A stretch of DNA of 64,000 nucleotides from Weeksellaceae bacterium (GTDB lineage: Bacteria; Bacteroidota; Bacteroidia; Flavobacteriales; Weeksellaceae), in NCBI GenBank assembly GCA_019459455.1, contig JAIBEX010000004.1:32233-96232 (forward strand), in the 5' to 3' direction. The first letter of the stretch is position 1. Each line of letters starts with the position of its first letter. The notes beneath the pieces were generated by a model. That model was not told where the DNA came from. It was given only the letters and a program-made list of their open reading frames with translations, and ran no database searches. Below, piece by piece: positions 41,110 to 50,906 of the stretch. Made by a program: the position numbers and the translations under genes.

Positions 41110-41667
41110 ATGATCGACTTTTGCGCCATTGATTTTGAAACCGCCACCCACGAACGCAATTCTGCCTGCGAAATGGGCATCTGTGTGGTGGAAAACGGCG
41201 AAATCGTAAATACCCAGACGTGGCTCCTAAAACCGCCCAGTTTTCCCTATTTTCATCCCCGGAATATTGATGTTCACGGAATTACGCCTGAAGATGTTCA
41301 GGACGCCCCAACGTTTGAAGAAATCTGGCATGAAGCCGAAAATATGATGTACGGGAATCTTATGATTGCTCACAATGCCTCTTTTGATGCGGGAGTTCTG
41401 CGAAGTTGCCTGGATTATTATGGCTTCTTCAAGCCAAAGATCAATTACCTCTGCAGCATCTCAATTGCGAAGAAATCCTGGAAAAACTTACCAAAATATG
41501 GTTTAAAAAGTTTGGCAGAACATCACGCCATTAAATTCACACATCACAGAGCCGGTGCAGATGCAGAAGTCTGTGCTAAGATTTCCCTTCTGGCCTTTAA
41601 TACACTTATGGTCACGAGAAACGACGAAGTGCAGGAGGTGATGAAGAAAAACATGAAGATTTTATAA
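41110..41667 (+). CDS. DnaQ-like 3'-5' exonuclease (DEDDh)
   Basis: The 185-residue exonuclease domain protein has Exo I DFETATHE, Exo II MIAHNASFDAGVL and Exo III HHRAGADAEVCA, with the His of the DEDDh type. It resembles the epsilon subunit but is short and stands alone, so it may be a general repair or RNA-processing exonuclease rather than the replicative proofreader. It is convergent with apaG, and no terminator is clear in the 96-base gap. Confidence 0.87.
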   Translation: MIDFCAIDFETATHERNSACEMGICVVENGEIVNTQTWLLKPPSFPYFHPRNIDVHGITPEDVQDAPTFEEIWHEAENMMYGNLMIAHNASFDAGVLRSCLDYYGFFKPKINYLCSISIAKKSWKNLPKYGLKSLAEHHAIKFTHHRAGADAEVCAKISLLAFNTLMVTRNDEVQEVMKKNMKIL

Positions 41668-41763
41668 AAAACTTCTAATATCACCAGAGTGATTTCGGTT
41701 AGTTATTTAAACGAAAATGGTATCAACCCGAATGTGTGCCCTCTGCTAAATTTAAAACAGTCC

Positions 41764-42150
41764 TTAATTGCTGAGAACTTCGGCAACCAGATTGAATTTG
41801 GGAATTTGAATTTCCATTTTCTCCTTTGTCGAAAGATTGGTGCAGTAGTAAACACCGCTCATGCTTCCAACTCCCGAGCGGATCATCACGTTTGAAAAAT
41901 ATTTGAACTGCTCTCCCGGCTGAATCTCAGGTGTAAGGCCAATGACGCCGTCACCGTTAACTTCTGTAAAGCCAAAACCAACGTCATAAATAAGCCATTG
42001 CCTTTTTAAAAGCTGCACGGGTTCTTCACCCAAATTTTCAATGGTTATGTTATACCGGAAAACAAAGCGGTTATCCGATGGAAAACTGTTTTTCGCATCG
42101 TACTCGGGAATCACCGTAACTTTGATTTGAGAGGTCGTTTTGGAGAACAT
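41764..42150 (-). CDS. apaG: ApaG protein
   Basis: The 128-residue single immunoglobulin-like domain protein has VFRYNITIENLGEEPVQLLK and then RQWLIYD near the middle, with GVIGLTPEIQPGEQFKY and SGVGSMSGVYYC towards the end, as in ApaG. The family is linked to Co2+/Mg2+ sensitivity in enterobacteria, and its direct activity is uncertain. It lies between dnaQ-like and the sucB terminator, and its ATG is 27 bases from that hairpin. Confidence 0.92.
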   Translation of the reverse strand: MFSKTTSQIKVTVIPEYDAKNSFPSDNRFVFRYNITIENLGEEPVQLLKRQWLIYDVGFGFTEVNGDGVIGLTPEIQPGEQFKYFSNVMIRSGVGSMSGVYYCTNLSTKEKMEIQIPKFNLVAEVLSN

Positions 42151-42177
42151 CGTTTTTACTTTTATTTGTCATTACAA

Positions 42178-42204
42178 AAATCCCGCCTTTTTTAGACGGG
42201 ATTT
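42178..42204 (-). terminator. Intrinsic terminator after sucB
   Basis: AAATCCCG / CGGGATTT stem with an 11-base loop and T-run, 26 bases after the sucB stop on the minus strand. Confidence 0.85.
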
Positions 42205-42229
42205 CATTTTATGGAATTTTATTTGCCAA

Positions 42230-43501
42230 TTAAAGTTCAAGGGCTTTTCTTTCGTCTCCACCCATCAGGAATTCTACAGGGTTGTCTATCCCTTCTTTCA
42301 CTGCAACAAGGAATCCTACTGATTCTCTTCCGTCAATGATTCTGTGGTCATAGGACATTGCCAGGTACATCATCGGGCGAATCACCACCTGTCCGTCAAC
42401 CGCTACCGGTCTCTGGATGATGTTGTGCATTCCCAGGATGGCAGACTGTGGCGGGTTAATGATTGGCGTAGAAAGCATGGAGCCGAAAACCCCACCGTTG
42501 GTGATTGTAAATGTTCCGCCCGTCATCTCGTCAACGCTGATGTTTCCTTCCCTCACTTTGTCTGCCAAGGTCTTGATGTTGGCTTCAACTCCTCTGAAAG
42601 TCATGTTTTCCGCATTTCTCAACACGGGAACCATCAAACCTTTTGGTCCTGAAACAGCGATGGAGATGTCGCAGAATTCGTAATTATTTTTGAAGTCACC
42701 GTCAATTGACGCATTTACATCCGGATACATCTGAAGTGCTCTGGTCACCGCTTTGGTAAAGAATGACATGAACCCCAAACCGATGCCGTGTTTCTGCGTA
42801 AATTCCTCTTTATACTGTTTTCTGATCCTGAAAATTTCGGACATGTCCACTTCATTGAAAGTCGTAAGCATGGCAGTTTCGTTTTTCACGGAAACCAGTC
42901 TTACAGCAAGCTTTCTTCTCAACATCGAAAGTTTGGTTGTGGAAGTCGCTCTGGAACCGCTTGTAGAAGAGGCAGCGCCCATGGCAGGAACCGAGGCTGT
43001 TGCAGCATCCCGTTTGGTGATTCTTCCATCTTTTCCCGAACCTGAAACCTGTGAAGCGTCCACCCCTTTTTCGTCCAGAATTTTTTTGGCGGCAGGAGAA
43101 GGAGTTCCCGTCGCATAAGAAGCTGCTGCAGGTTTTTCTTCTTTCTTAGCTTCCTGTACTATTGCCGGCTTCTCCACTACCTTTTCTTCTGCTTCTGGCG
43201 CTTCGGCGTTTTCAGCTTTAGGCGTTTCCGCAGCAGGTGCAGCAGCACCTTCGGGCTTAGCAGCATCCACATCAATAAGGCAAACGACCTGTCCAACCTG
43301 AACTACTTCTCCTTCTTCTGCTTTTAAAGTAATAATACCGCTTTGTTCTGCAGGAAGCTCCAGGGTTGCTTTGTCGGAATCAACTTCAGCAATCGGCTGG
43401 TCTTTTTCTACATAGTCACCGTCCTGTACCAACCAGGATGCAATTTCAACTTCTGTGATGGATTCTCCCGGAGAAGGGACTTTCATTTCTAATATTGACA
43501 T
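42230..43501 (-). CDS. sucB: Dihydrolipoyllysine-residue succinyltransferase (E2 of 2-oxoglutarate dehydrogenase)
   Basis: The 423-residue E2 core of the complex. The N-terminal lipoyl domain has the modified Lys in [12 protein letters not shown]. An Ala/Pro/Glu-rich hinge is followed by a peripheral-subunit-binding domain ([14 protein letters not shown] with [10 protein letters not shown]). The C-terminal acyltransferase has the active-site stretch [11 protein letters not shown] with the catalytic His and Asp. It follows sucA by 33 bases in one operon. lpd is not in the window. Confidence 0.97.
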   Translation of the reverse strand: MSILEMKVPSPGESITEVEIASWLVQDGDYVEKDQPIAEVDSDKATLELPAEQSGIITLKAEEGEVVQVGQVVCLIDVDAAKPEGAAAPAAETPKAENAEAPEAEEKVVEKPAIVQEAKKEEKPAAASYATGTPSPAAKKILDEKGVDASQVSGSGKDGRITKRDAATASVPAMGAASSTSGSRATSTTKLSMLRRKLAVRLVSVKNETAMLTTFNEVDMSEIFRIRKQYKEEFTQKHGIGLGFMSFFTKAVTRALQMYPDVNASIDGDFKNNYEFCDISIAVSGPKGLMVPVLRNAENMTFRGVEANIKTLADKVREGNISVDEMTGGTFTITNGGVFGSMLSTPIINPPQSAILGMHNIIQRPVAVDGQVVIRPMMYLAMSYDHRIIDGRESVGFLVAVKEGIDNPVEFLMGGDERKALEL

Positions 43502-43534
43502 CGTTAATATTTTTGTTTTTATTGTTTAATTGAA

Positions 43535-46339
43535 TTAAGCGGTTACCGGTCTTTTAGCCGGAGCATCTTCTCTGTCGTAAACCCTGTTAATTACACTGTT
43601 TTGGTTTCTTTCGAACATCTTATGGCTGCCCGGTGCAGGTGAACCGCTCGGAACGGGTGCGATGAGTTCTATTCCCATCTCCCTGAAGTTCCTCAGCATG
43701 TAGGTCCATGCGCCCATATTCTCAGGCTCTTCCTGAACCCAAACTAATTGTTTTCTGCTACTGTATTTCGCGAAAATTTCCTCAATTTTATTCTGCTGGA
43801 TCGGATAGAGCTGCTCAAATCTTACCAAAGCAATATTTTCGCAGTTCAGTTCCTCTTTCTTGGCTAAAAGTTCATAGTAAATCTTACCGGAACAGAGGAC
43901 CAGTTTTTCAATTTTTGCTGCATCAGCCATCTTATCGTCCACAATAGGCTGGAAGGTCCCTTCAGCAAAATCCTCCAAAGGAGAAACCACTTTCGGGTGT
44001 CTGAGCAGGGACTTCGGCGACATTACGATGAGGGGTTTCCTGAACCGGAACTTCAACTGTCTTCTAAGCAGGTGGAAGAAGTTTGCCGGCGTGGTACAGT
44101 TGGCGACAATCATGTTTTCGTTGGCACAAAGGGTAAGGAATCTTTCAAGCCTTGCGGAAGAGTGCTCTGCACCCTGACCTTCTGAACCGTGTGGCAGAAG
44201 CATCACGAGACCGTTCTGGATTTTCCATTTTTCTTCTGCGGCGGCCAGATACTGGTCTACGATGATTTGAGCGCCATTCACAAAATCCCCAAACTGGGCT
44301 TCCCAGATGGTCAGGGTGTTTGGCGATGCCATTGCGTAACCATAGTCGTACCCTAATACCGCGTATTCTGAAAGGTGCGAATTGTAGACATCAAAACGGC
44401 TATCGGAAATATGACGTAAAGGAATAAATTCCTCTTCTGTATCTTCTGTTTTTACAACCGCATGACGGTGGGAGAACGTTCCGCGTTCCACATCTTCACC
44501 GGAGATCCTGATGTTGTTCCCTTCAGTGAGTAAAGTAGCGTACGCCAGCCATTCGCCGAGTGCCCAGTCCAGTGAATTGGACTCTATCATTTTCCGTCTT
44601 GTGTCGAACAAACGGGTTATTTTGTTGATGAATTTCTTATCTGGAGGTAAGGTGGACATTTGCAGAGCAAGTGCCTTAAGTTTGGTAAGGTCAAAGGAAG
44701 TATCCACAGCATTCTGTACTGCGCCTCTCGGACAAAGCGGATATTCTTTCCAATCATCACCCATAAAGATGTCCATCGTGTTTCTTTCGATTTCTTTTGA
44801 CGCATCAAAATCCTTGTCCAGAAGTTGTTTGAACTCCGATTCCATGCGTTTCAGAACCTCATCCGAAACTACATTTTCCTTCTTCAGTTCTTCCTTATAA
44901 ATTTCCCGCGGATTTGGGTGCTTGGAAATGGATTTGTATAGATTAGGCTGGGTAAATCTGGGCTCATCACCTTCGTTATGTCCGTATTTTCTGTAACCCA
45001 AAAGATCAATGTAGACATCCTTTCCGAACTGCGCACGGAAGTCGGCAGCAAAACGGATGGCGTGAACTACTGCTTCAACATCATCAGCATTGATATGCAT
45101 GACCGGTGATTCGGTCACTTTGGCAATATCGGTACAGTAGGTGGATGAACGGGCATCGAGGTAATTGGTCGTAAACGATACCTGGTTGTTCACCACAATA
45201 TGAACCGTTCCGCCTGTTTTATAACCCTCCAGGGTCATCATCTGGGCAATCTCATACACGATTCCCTGACCGGCAATCGCACCGTCGCCATGAATAACAA
45301 TGGGAAGGACTTTTTTGTAATCTTTGTATTTATCGTCCACTTTTGCACGGCAAATCCCTTCAACCAAAGCAGCTACCGTCTCAAGATGAGAAGGGTTTGG
45401 CGTTAAATTGATGGAAACCTCCTCGCCGGAAGCGGTCTTTATTTTCCGCGAAGATCCCAGGTGATATTTCACGTCGCCAGAGAATACATCCTCTTCAAAT
45501 TCCTTTCCTTCGAATTCAGAGAATATCTGTTTATAGGACTTTCCGAAAATATTGGTCAGCACATTTAATCTGCCACGGTGGGCCATTCCCAACACCACCT
45601 CATCAACGCCTAACTGTGAGGACCGGGTTATCAGCTGATCCAGGGCAGGGATGAGTGATTCACCACCTTCGAGCGAGAACCGTTTCTGGCCTACAAATTT
45701 GGTATGCAGGTAATTCTCAAAAGCAACGGCCTGATTCAGCTTATGCAAAATCTCCGTCTTTTCCTCAGCAGAAAGCACCGCATGGTTATCATTAACCTGA
45801 AGCCATTCCCTGATAAACTTTCTTTCTTCCACATTGTTGATGTGCATATACTCCACGCCAATCGATTCGCAATAAATCTTCTCCAGGTGGTTTATGATTT
45901 CCTGCAAGGTTGCTGCGCCCGGCAATCCGGTCTCACCGGCTGAATTGAATTTCCTTGTAAGGTCTTCCTGCGACAGTCCGAAATTTTCAATTGCCAGCGT
46001 AGGCTCGTAATGTCTTCTTGCGCGAACAGGGTTGGTATTGGTGAAGAGGTGACCTCTGTGTCTGTACGCCTCGATCAGGTTAAGGACCTTGAATTCCTTC
46101 TGGATATCCTCCGGAATCGGTGTGTTGGCAGGCGCCTGATTGGCTACCGTAACCGTTTGCGCCGGCGCAACGGGATTTGTATAATTATCATCTTCCGAAT
46201 AATTCTCCAAAGCAAAATCAAATCCCTGGAAAAAGGCTTTCCAGGAAGGTTCTAAAGAGTCGGGATATTTTAAATATTGTTGATACAGGTCTTCTATTAA
46301 CTGCGAATGAGCAGCGTTTAGAAATGAAAATTTATCCAT
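43535..46339 (-). CDS. sucA: 2-oxoglutarate dehydrogenase E1 component
   Basis: The 934-residue thiamine-diphosphate enzyme decarboxylates 2-oxoglutarate in the citric acid cycle. The N-terminal FLNAAHSQLIEDLYQQY and the E1 body FSLEGGESLIPALDQLI, VVLGMAHRGRLNVL, IHGDGAIAGQGIVYE (ThDP-binding GDG) and YRKYGHNEGDEP are diagnostic. LLPHGSEGQGAEHSSAR lies in the C-terminal part. It heads the sucA-sucB operon, with a TAAATTTG promoter element 46 bases upstream. Confidence 0.97.
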   Translation of the reverse strand: MDKFSFLNAAHSQLIEDLYQQYLKYPDSLEPSWKAFFQGFDFALENYSEDDNYTNPVAPAQTVTVANQAPANTPIPEDIQKEFKVLNLIEAYRHRGHLFTNTNPVRARRHYEPTLAIENFGLSQEDLTRKFNSAGETGLPGAATLQEIINHLEKIYCESIGVEYMHINNVEERKFIREWLQVNDNHAVLSAEEKTEILHKLNQAVAFENYLHTKFVGQKRFSLEGGESLIPALDQLITRSSQLGVDEVVLGMAHRGRLNVLTNIFGKSYKQIFSEFEGKEFEEDVFSGDVKYHLGSSRKIKTASGEEVSINLTPNPSHLETVAALVEGICRAKVDDKYKDYKKVLPIVIHGDGAIAGQGIVYEIAQMMTLEGYKTGGTVHIVVNNQVSFTTNYLDARSSTYCTDIAKVTESPVMHINADDVEAVVHAIRFAADFRAQFGKDVYIDLLGYRKYGHNEGDEPRFTQPNLYKSISKHPNPREIYKEELKKENVVSDEVLKRMESEFKQLLDKDFDASKEIERNTMDIFMGDDWKEYPLCPRGAVQNAVDTSFDLTKLKALALQMSTLPPDKKFINKITRLFDTRRKMIESNSLDWALGEWLAYATLLTEGNNIRISGEDVERGTFSHRHAVVKTEDTEEEFIPLRHISDSRFDVYNSHLSEYAVLGYDYGYAMASPNTLTIWEAQFGDFVNGAQIIVDQYLAAAEEKWKIQNGLVMLLPHGSEGQGAEHSSARLERFLTLCANENMIVANCTTPANFFHLLRRQLKFRFRKPLIVMSPKSLLRHPKVVSPLEDFAEGTFQPIVDDKMADAAKIEKLVLCSGKIYYELLAKKEELNCENIALVRFEQLYPIQQNKIEEIFAKYSSRKQLVWVQEEPENMGAWTYMLRNFREMGIELIAPVPSGSPAPGSHKMFERNQNSVINRVYDREDAPAKRPVTA

Positions 46340-46385
46340 TATTACAGTAAATTCTGTGTTAGTTTTTCTACTAAAATATAAACGT

Positions 46386-46393
46386 CAAATTTA
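46386..46393 (-). promoter_or_regulatory. TAnnTTTG promoter element (TAAATTTG) for sucA-sucB
   Basis: It is 46 bases upstream of the sucA ATG and just after the terminator of the SRPBCC gene. Confidence 0.6.
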
Positions 46394-46395
46394 AT

Positions 46396-46422
46396 AAAAA
46401 AAAGCGACTTAGAGGCCGCTTT
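46396..46422 (-). terminator. Intrinsic terminator after the SRPBCC gene
   Basis: AAAGCG / CGCTTT stem with internal loop and T-run of eight on the minus strand. Confidence 0.75.
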
Positions 46423-46460
46423 CCATCAAAATTATCTATCGTTGGGTTCTTCTCCAGAAA

Positions 46461-47501
46461 CTACCGGTAAACCGGAAGCGAAAGTTTCATAAGCACGTCT
46501 TTGCCTTCTTCGGGAGTTTGCATAAAGTACTGCTGAAGTTCTCCATTCCTCATCGTGTCACTTTTAGCCTTTTGAAGGAGTTTCTGTATTGCTCCGCTCC
46601 TGTTTATATAGGGTCCGCTGTAGTAAATGACGTACGACTGCGACGCGTTGACCGTGCGGAAACTGAAATTATTGTCGGAAACCCCAACCCTTTTGGACAG
46701 TGGAATACCGATGAAGTAAGAAACCTCTTTGTCCTTAAAATTATCCGGATCCGTCAGTAAAACCGGATAGCCAAATTCGTCTTCCCTTTTTCCCAAATCA
46801 TTCGTTACATAATTGAAAACTTTGTTGTGATTCAGGATGATGTTTTTGTACAGTGCATCTTGTTTATTGGAGGTGGAAACATTAATTCCCAGAATGAGTT
46901 GCCCCTCCTGCTGCTGAACCACCAGGCTGTCATATTTAATATCCGTGAGCAAATGATCCTTTTCTACTTTATTTCCAAGAATATGGCGAAGGTTTTTAAT
47001 GCTGTCGTCCAGATGTTCTGCAAAATCATCCTCTGTCCACAAATTCGAAATCCTGTTCAGAAGTTTTTGCCTTGGGGTATGAATGGTCCAGATCAACCTG
47101 GTACTGCCCGCTCCCAGTTTTACAAATTTAATATCGATAAGGGTCGGATTGCTTTTTTTTCCTTCGAATGCCTGCATGCGTAAGGAGCGGTTTGGATTGT
47201 GATAGCGTATATAGAGTTCACCTGTTTTGCCGGACTTGGAATCCACATAACTAATGGCAGCCCCTTTTCCCTCATAGGGTGAATAATACTTCACACGCAT
47301 GGTCTTGGATGAAGAGAAATAGTGGTTCCAACGGGTAAAATTCTGCAGTCTGTTAAACTGTGGAAACACTTTTTCCACCGGATAATTAATCTCTTTTTCC
47401 ACGGTGAAAGTCTTGCTTTCGTCAACAAGATAATACATGACTAAAGCATAGATTCCCAACAAAACCACGGTGAATAACAAACCGAATTTAAACAAGCGCA
47501 T
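46461..47501 (-). CDS. Membrane-anchored SRPBCC-domain protein
   Basis: The 346-residue protein has an N-terminal helix (MRLFKFGLLFTVVLLGIYAL) followed by an SRPBCC/polyketide-cyclase-like domain (EKEINYPVEKVFPQFNRLQN, then FTRWNHYF, and a WTIH strand). A second half from about residue 190 resembles a GyrI-like effector-binding domain. The ligand is unknown. The ATG at 47501 is fixed by a TATTTTTG promoter element only 3 bases upstream. A 47-codon longer reading would run back through the previous gene's terminator. A leaderless transcript is expected. Confidence 0.8.
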   Translation of the reverse strand: MRLFKFGLLFTVVLLGIYALVMYYLVDESKTFTVEKEINYPVEKVFPQFNRLQNFTRWNHYFSSSKTMRVKYYSPYEGKGAAISYVDSKSGKTGELYIRYHNPNRSLRMQAFEGKKSNPTLIDIKFVKLGAGSTRLIWTIHTPRQKLLNRISNLWTEDDFAEHLDDSIKNLRHILGNKVEKDHLLTDIKYDSLVVQQQEGQLILGINVSTSNKQDALYKNIILNHNKVFNYVTNDLGKREDEFGYPVLLTDPDNFKDKEVSYFIGIPLSKRVGVSDNNFSFRTVNASQSYVIYYSGPYINRSGAIQKLLQKAKSDTMRNGELQQYFMQTPEEGKDVLMKLSLPVYR

Positions 47502-47504
47502 CCG

Positions 47505-47512
47505 CAAAAATA
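47505..47512 (-). promoter_or_regulatory. TAnnTTTG promoter element (TATTTTTG) for the SRPBCC gene
   Basis: It ends 3 bases before the ATG at 47501, predicting a leaderless mRNA. Confidence 0.65.
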
Positions 47513-47558
47513 AGAATTTTTGGAGGAAACCCGTAAGAATATGGAAGACGTATGTAAC

Positions 47559-47591
47559 AAAAAAAACTCCCTCGAAGGAAGGAGTTTTTTT
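47559..47591 (-). terminator. Intrinsic terminator after the His-rich secreted protein
   Basis: A7-CTCC / GGAG-T7 hairpin with a 10-base loop, just after the stop at 47606 on the minus strand. Confidence 0.85.
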
Positions 47592-47605
47592 CACTGATGT
47601 GAAGA

Positions 47606-48016
47606 TTAATGTTCGTGGTTGTGATCTTCTTTTGCGTTGCAAAGTCCAACCAAAGTGTGGAATGTATCATGAAGTGCGATAAGATCTGTTTTCAGTACCT
47701 CATCAGAAACTCCATTCTTTATTTTCCTGTCCAGTTTTCCGGCATCTTTGGAAAGTTTTTTAAGGGTTTTCTTCACCTCCTTCTTGTTCTGGATGCTTTC
47801 CGGCATCGCTGAATTTTTCCAGGCGGCAGCTTTGGCGGCAAGTTCAGCACTTCTGGTCTTGATTGGCTGATAGTTGCCCTCTTCCGCGGGATGGAAAGTC
47901 TTACTCATTACTGCATGGAAGTCTTTCTGTTGTTTCCAGTCGCTCATTTGTGCGTAGGATAGGTTAGCGGTAATCAGCAGAAGACCCAGGGCAAGAATTA
48001 ATTTTATCTGTTTCAT
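47606..48016 (-). CDS. Small secreted helical protein with His-rich tail
   Basis: The 136-residue protein has a signal peptide ending NLSYAQ. The mature part is mostly helical and Lys/Ala-rich. It holds KTFHPAEEGN, a His-containing helix LIALHDTFHTLVGLC and the C-terminal tail EDHNHEH. The His spacing and four-helix look suggest a metal-binding or cytochrome b562-like bundle without CxxCH, so covalent heme is not expected. The family is not identified. It has its own promoter 29 bases upstream and its own terminator. Confidence 0.7.
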   Translation of the reverse strand: MKQIKLILALGLLLITANLSYAQMSDWKQQKDFHAVMSKTFHPAEEGNYQPIKTRSAELAAKAAAWKNSAMPESIQNKKEVKKTLKKLSKDAGKLDRKIKNGVSDEVLKTDLIALHDTFHTLVGLCNAKEDHNHEH

Positions 48017-48045
48017 AAATTAAAGTGTAATTGTTTTTCGTTTTG

Positions 48046-48053
48046 CAAATGTA
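48046..48053 (-). promoter_or_regulatory. TAnnTTTG promoter element (TACATTTG) for the His-rich secreted protein
   Basis: It is 29 bases upstream of the ATG at 48016. Confidence 0.6.
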
Positions 48054-48075
48054 TCATTTTTTTTGAAATCCAAAA

Positions 48076-49356
48076 TTACGGAATCTGTGTGCCTGGACTT
48101 ATGACAGCACCTTTTTTAAGCACTACAATGCCCTCTTTTATGGAGTGGGTGTCAAAGTCGCCGTCAGGAATATGATGACCACCAATAATCCTCACATTAT
48201 CCCCGATATAACAGTTCTTATCAACGATGGCTTTGTCTATATAACAGTATTTCCCTATTCCCAAATTAGGTTTGCCGGCATCATCATTTTCAATGATCTC
48301 CTGGGTATCCTGATAATAATCTGAACCCATGATATAAGAGTTGACCACTGTACTGCCCCGGTCAATACGGGTTCTGTTACCTACGATGGAGTTCTCAATC
48401 TTGTCGGCCATAATGATGCATCCGTCTCCGAAAATTGCCTTACTCACATAAGAACCTAAAATTTTTGAGGGTGGAAGCATTCTGGCTCTCGTAAAAATAG
48501 GTGAACTGCTGAAAAGGTTGAACTTTGGAAAATCCTGACAGAGGTCAATGTTAGCTTCGTAAAAACTCTCTATGGTCCCAATGTCCGTCCAGTACCCTTC
48601 ATACTGGAAACTGAGTGTTTTCAGCTTACCAATTGATGCCGGTATAAGGTCTTTGCCGAAATCATCTCCCGAATTCTCTTCAAAGAGTGTACGAAGGACA
48701 TTTTTACTGAAAACATAAATACCCATGGATGCCAGATAATCCTTTCCTTCCCTGTGGCTTTTCTCCGAAACTTCCGATTTCCATTCACCCAGAATGTCGC
48801 TGGATGGTTTTTCTATAAATGAGGTAATGTTCCCATCCTCATCAGATTTCAGAATACCGAAACCCGTAGCATCCTTTGCATTTACCGGAATTGTCGCAAT
48901 GGTGATATCAGCACCATTTTGAGTGTGAAAATCAATCATTTCCCTAAAATCCATCTGGTAGAGTTGGTCGCCGGATAGAACAAGGATATAGTCATAGTCA
49001 TACTTGTTCATATGTTTCATGGACTGACGTACCGCATCTGCAGTTCCCTGATACCAGTTTTCATTGCCCACATTCTGTTCGGCGGCCAGGATATCCACAA
49101 AACCCTTGCTGAAAATATCAAAATGATACGAGTTCTTGATGTGTGAGTTCAACGAAGCAGAATTGAACTGCGTCAGGACCAAAATCTTGTTATATCCTGA
49201 ATTAAGACAGTTGGATATCGGAATATCCACCAACCGGTATTTTCCTGCAATTGGAACAGCAGGCTTTGATCGGGAATCGGTTAAAGGAAACAGCCTTGTT
49301 CCGCGACCACCTCCCAAAACGATTGAGATCACATTTGCTTTCATATTTTTTTTCAT
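48076..49356 (-). CDS. glgC: Glucose-1-phosphate adenylyltransferase
   Basis: The 426-residue enzyme makes ADP-glucose, the committed glycogen precursor, and is usually allosterically controlled. The N-terminal VLGGGRGTRLFPLTDSRSKP binds nucleotide. VPIAGKYRLVDIP and VLSGDQLYQMD are active-site blocks, and FIEKP binds sugar phosphate. The C-terminal part is a left-handed beta-helix of hexapeptide repeats (for example CYIDKAIVDKNCYIGDNVRI). It is the last gene of the glgB-glgA-glgC run, 54 bases after glgA. ATG at 49344, four codons in, is an alternative start. Confidence 0.96.
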   Translation of the reverse strand: MKKNMKANVISIVLGGGRGTRLFPLTDSRSKPAVPIAGKYRLVDIPISNCLNSGYNKILVLTQFNSASLNSHIKNSYHFDIFSKGFVDILAAEQNVGNENWYQGTADAVRQSMKHMNKYDYDYILVLSGDQLYQMDFREMIDFHTQNGADITIATIPVNAKDATGFGILKSDEDGNITSFIEKPSSDILGEWKSEVSEKSHREGKDYLASMGIYVFSKNVLRTLFEENSGDDFGKDLIPASIGKLKTLSFQYEGYWTDIGTIESFYEANIDLCQDFPKFNLFSSSPIFTRARMLPPSKILGSYVSKAIFGDGCIIMADKIENSIVGNRTRIDRGSTVVNSYIMGSDYYQDTQEIIENDDAGKPNLGIGKYCYIDKAIVDKNCYIGDNVRIIGGHHIPDGDFDTHSIKEGIVVLKKGAVISPGTQIP

Positions 49357-49410
49357 TTATTTATAGTTGAAGGCTTTCGCAGTGAATATAACTAAACCCG
49401 GTGAATGCTC

Positions 49411-50820
49411 TTATTTGCTGTATAAATTTACATAATTTCCGGCAGATTTATCCCACGAAAAGTCAAATTCCATATTGGTTTTTACAAGACGCTCCATGAG
49501 ATCTTTTTCATGATAGATGTGCAGTGCACGTTTTACCGCATGAACTGCATCTGCGGCGGTCGCTTCTCCAAAATTTATTCCGGCGCCGCCACTCGATATA
49601 TCCTGCACGGTATCGCGTAAACCACCCGTATATCTGACAATAGGAACTGTTCCATAGCGCATGGCGTACATTTGGTTAAGGCCACAGGGTTCTACACGGG
49701 AGGGCATGATGAGGAAATCTGCAGACGCATATATTTTATGTGAAAGGTATTCTTTGTAACCCAAATCCAATGCGAAATTGGAGTAGTGCCAGGATAACTC
49801 ACTGAGTTTTTCCTCGGTATGCCGTTCGCCAGATCCCAGAATGATAATGTTTAAAGCGCCGTAGGTTTGCTGTATGCTCTGCCATACAATGTCCGGAAGC
49901 AAATCCGCACCCTTTTCACCTGCAAACCTGCCGATAAATCCAAACAGAGGCAAATCCGGATTCAGGCCGTACTCTTCGCAAAGTTCTTTTTTATTTATCC
50001 ATTTGCCATGCTGTGCATTTTCTGCTCCGAAATTGTAATCCAGATAATCATCTGTTTTCGGATCCCAAACTTCAGTATCAATACCGTTTATGATGCCGGA
50101 TGCTTTTTGATGTTCCTGCCGGACAAGCTGCTCAAGTCCTTTGAAACTGTGATAGAGTTCCTCCATATAACCCCCGGATACTGCATTAAATGCGTCACAA
50201 CATTTAATCATGGTTGCCAGTGGATTGATATAACCGGACCAGTCCAAAACCCGCAAATCGGTATTGCCGTTAATCCAGGGAAAAAACTCGAGCATTTCCC
50301 ATTTCATCTGTCCCTGATATTCTCCATTGTGAATGGTCCCGATGGTTTTCACTCCTTTCAAAACACCAAATTCCGGACAGTTTTCAATCATAAAAGGAAT
50401 CAGGCCGGTATGATAGTCGTGACAGTGTAGAACATCAGGCCTTATTTTCATTGCAGTAAGCCAGTGCAGGACAGCGTGCTGGAATGCCAGGAACTGGTAG
50501 CTTTCATCATGATATCCGTAAGGATTGTCGCGGTCCAAAAGACCGGGAATCTGGACCAGAAAAAGATCAAATCCCAAAACACTGCCCCGCTCCTTCATAA
50601 CGTGGACCCGCAGCATGTTTGGACCCTGATGAATGTAGCCGTGAAACACCGTCTCAAAATCATGATCATGAACAAAAGGTTTGTTGTACCAGGGCATAAC
50701 CACCTTGGCGTCCATTCCTTCAATTTTATTCTGATATTTGGGTAATGCGCCCACGACATCCGCCAGACCACCAACTTTGGCAACAGGAAAACACTCCATG
50801 GAAAGGTGATATACATTCAT
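49411..50820 (-). CDS. glgA: Glycogen synthase (GT5)
   Basis: The 469-residue ADP-glucose-dependent enzyme extends alpha-1,4-glucan. The ADP-glucose binding motif KVGGLADVVGALPKY is at residues 15-29. The C-terminal GT-B half has FIGRFAGEKGADLL and the catalytic region PSRVEPCGLNQMYAMRYGTV with YTGGLRDTV. It is slightly diverged from the proteobacterial form but complete. It sits between glgB (86-base gap) and glgC. Confidence 0.96.
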   Translation of the reverse strand: MNVYHLSMECFPVAKVGGLADVVGALPKYQNKIEGMDAKVVMPWYNKPFVHDHDFETVFHGYIHQGPNMLRVHVMKERGSVLGFDLFLVQIPGLLDRDNPYGYHDESYQFLAFQHAVLHWLTAMKIRPDVLHCHDYHTGLIPFMIENCPEFGVLKGVKTIGTIHNGEYQGQMKWEMLEFFPWINGNTDLRVLDWSGYINPLATMIKCCDAFNAVSGGYMEELYHSFKGLEQLVRQEHQKASGIINGIDTEVWDPKTDDYLDYNFGAENAQHGKWINKKELCEEYGLNPDLPLFGFIGRFAGEKGADLLPDIVWQSIQQTYGALNIIILGSGERHTEEKLSELSWHYSNFALDLGYKEYLSHKIYASADFLIMPSRVEPCGLNQMYAMRYGTVPIVRYTGGLRDTVQDISSGGAGINFGEATAADAVHAVKRALHIYHEKDLMERLVKTNMEFDFSWDKSAGNYVNLYSK

Positions 50821-50906
50821 ATTTGTGTATTGGATTTTTTCTTTATAATGATGCCTGATTAATAGCGCCCGGTAAAATAGCCCGTCACCAGACCTATATC
50901 GGGGCT

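Noticed and set aside
47502..47642. 47-codon longer N-terminus for the SRPBCC gene
   Set aside because: It would read through the preceding gene's terminator hairpin and upstream of the TATTTTTG promoter element at 47505-47512.
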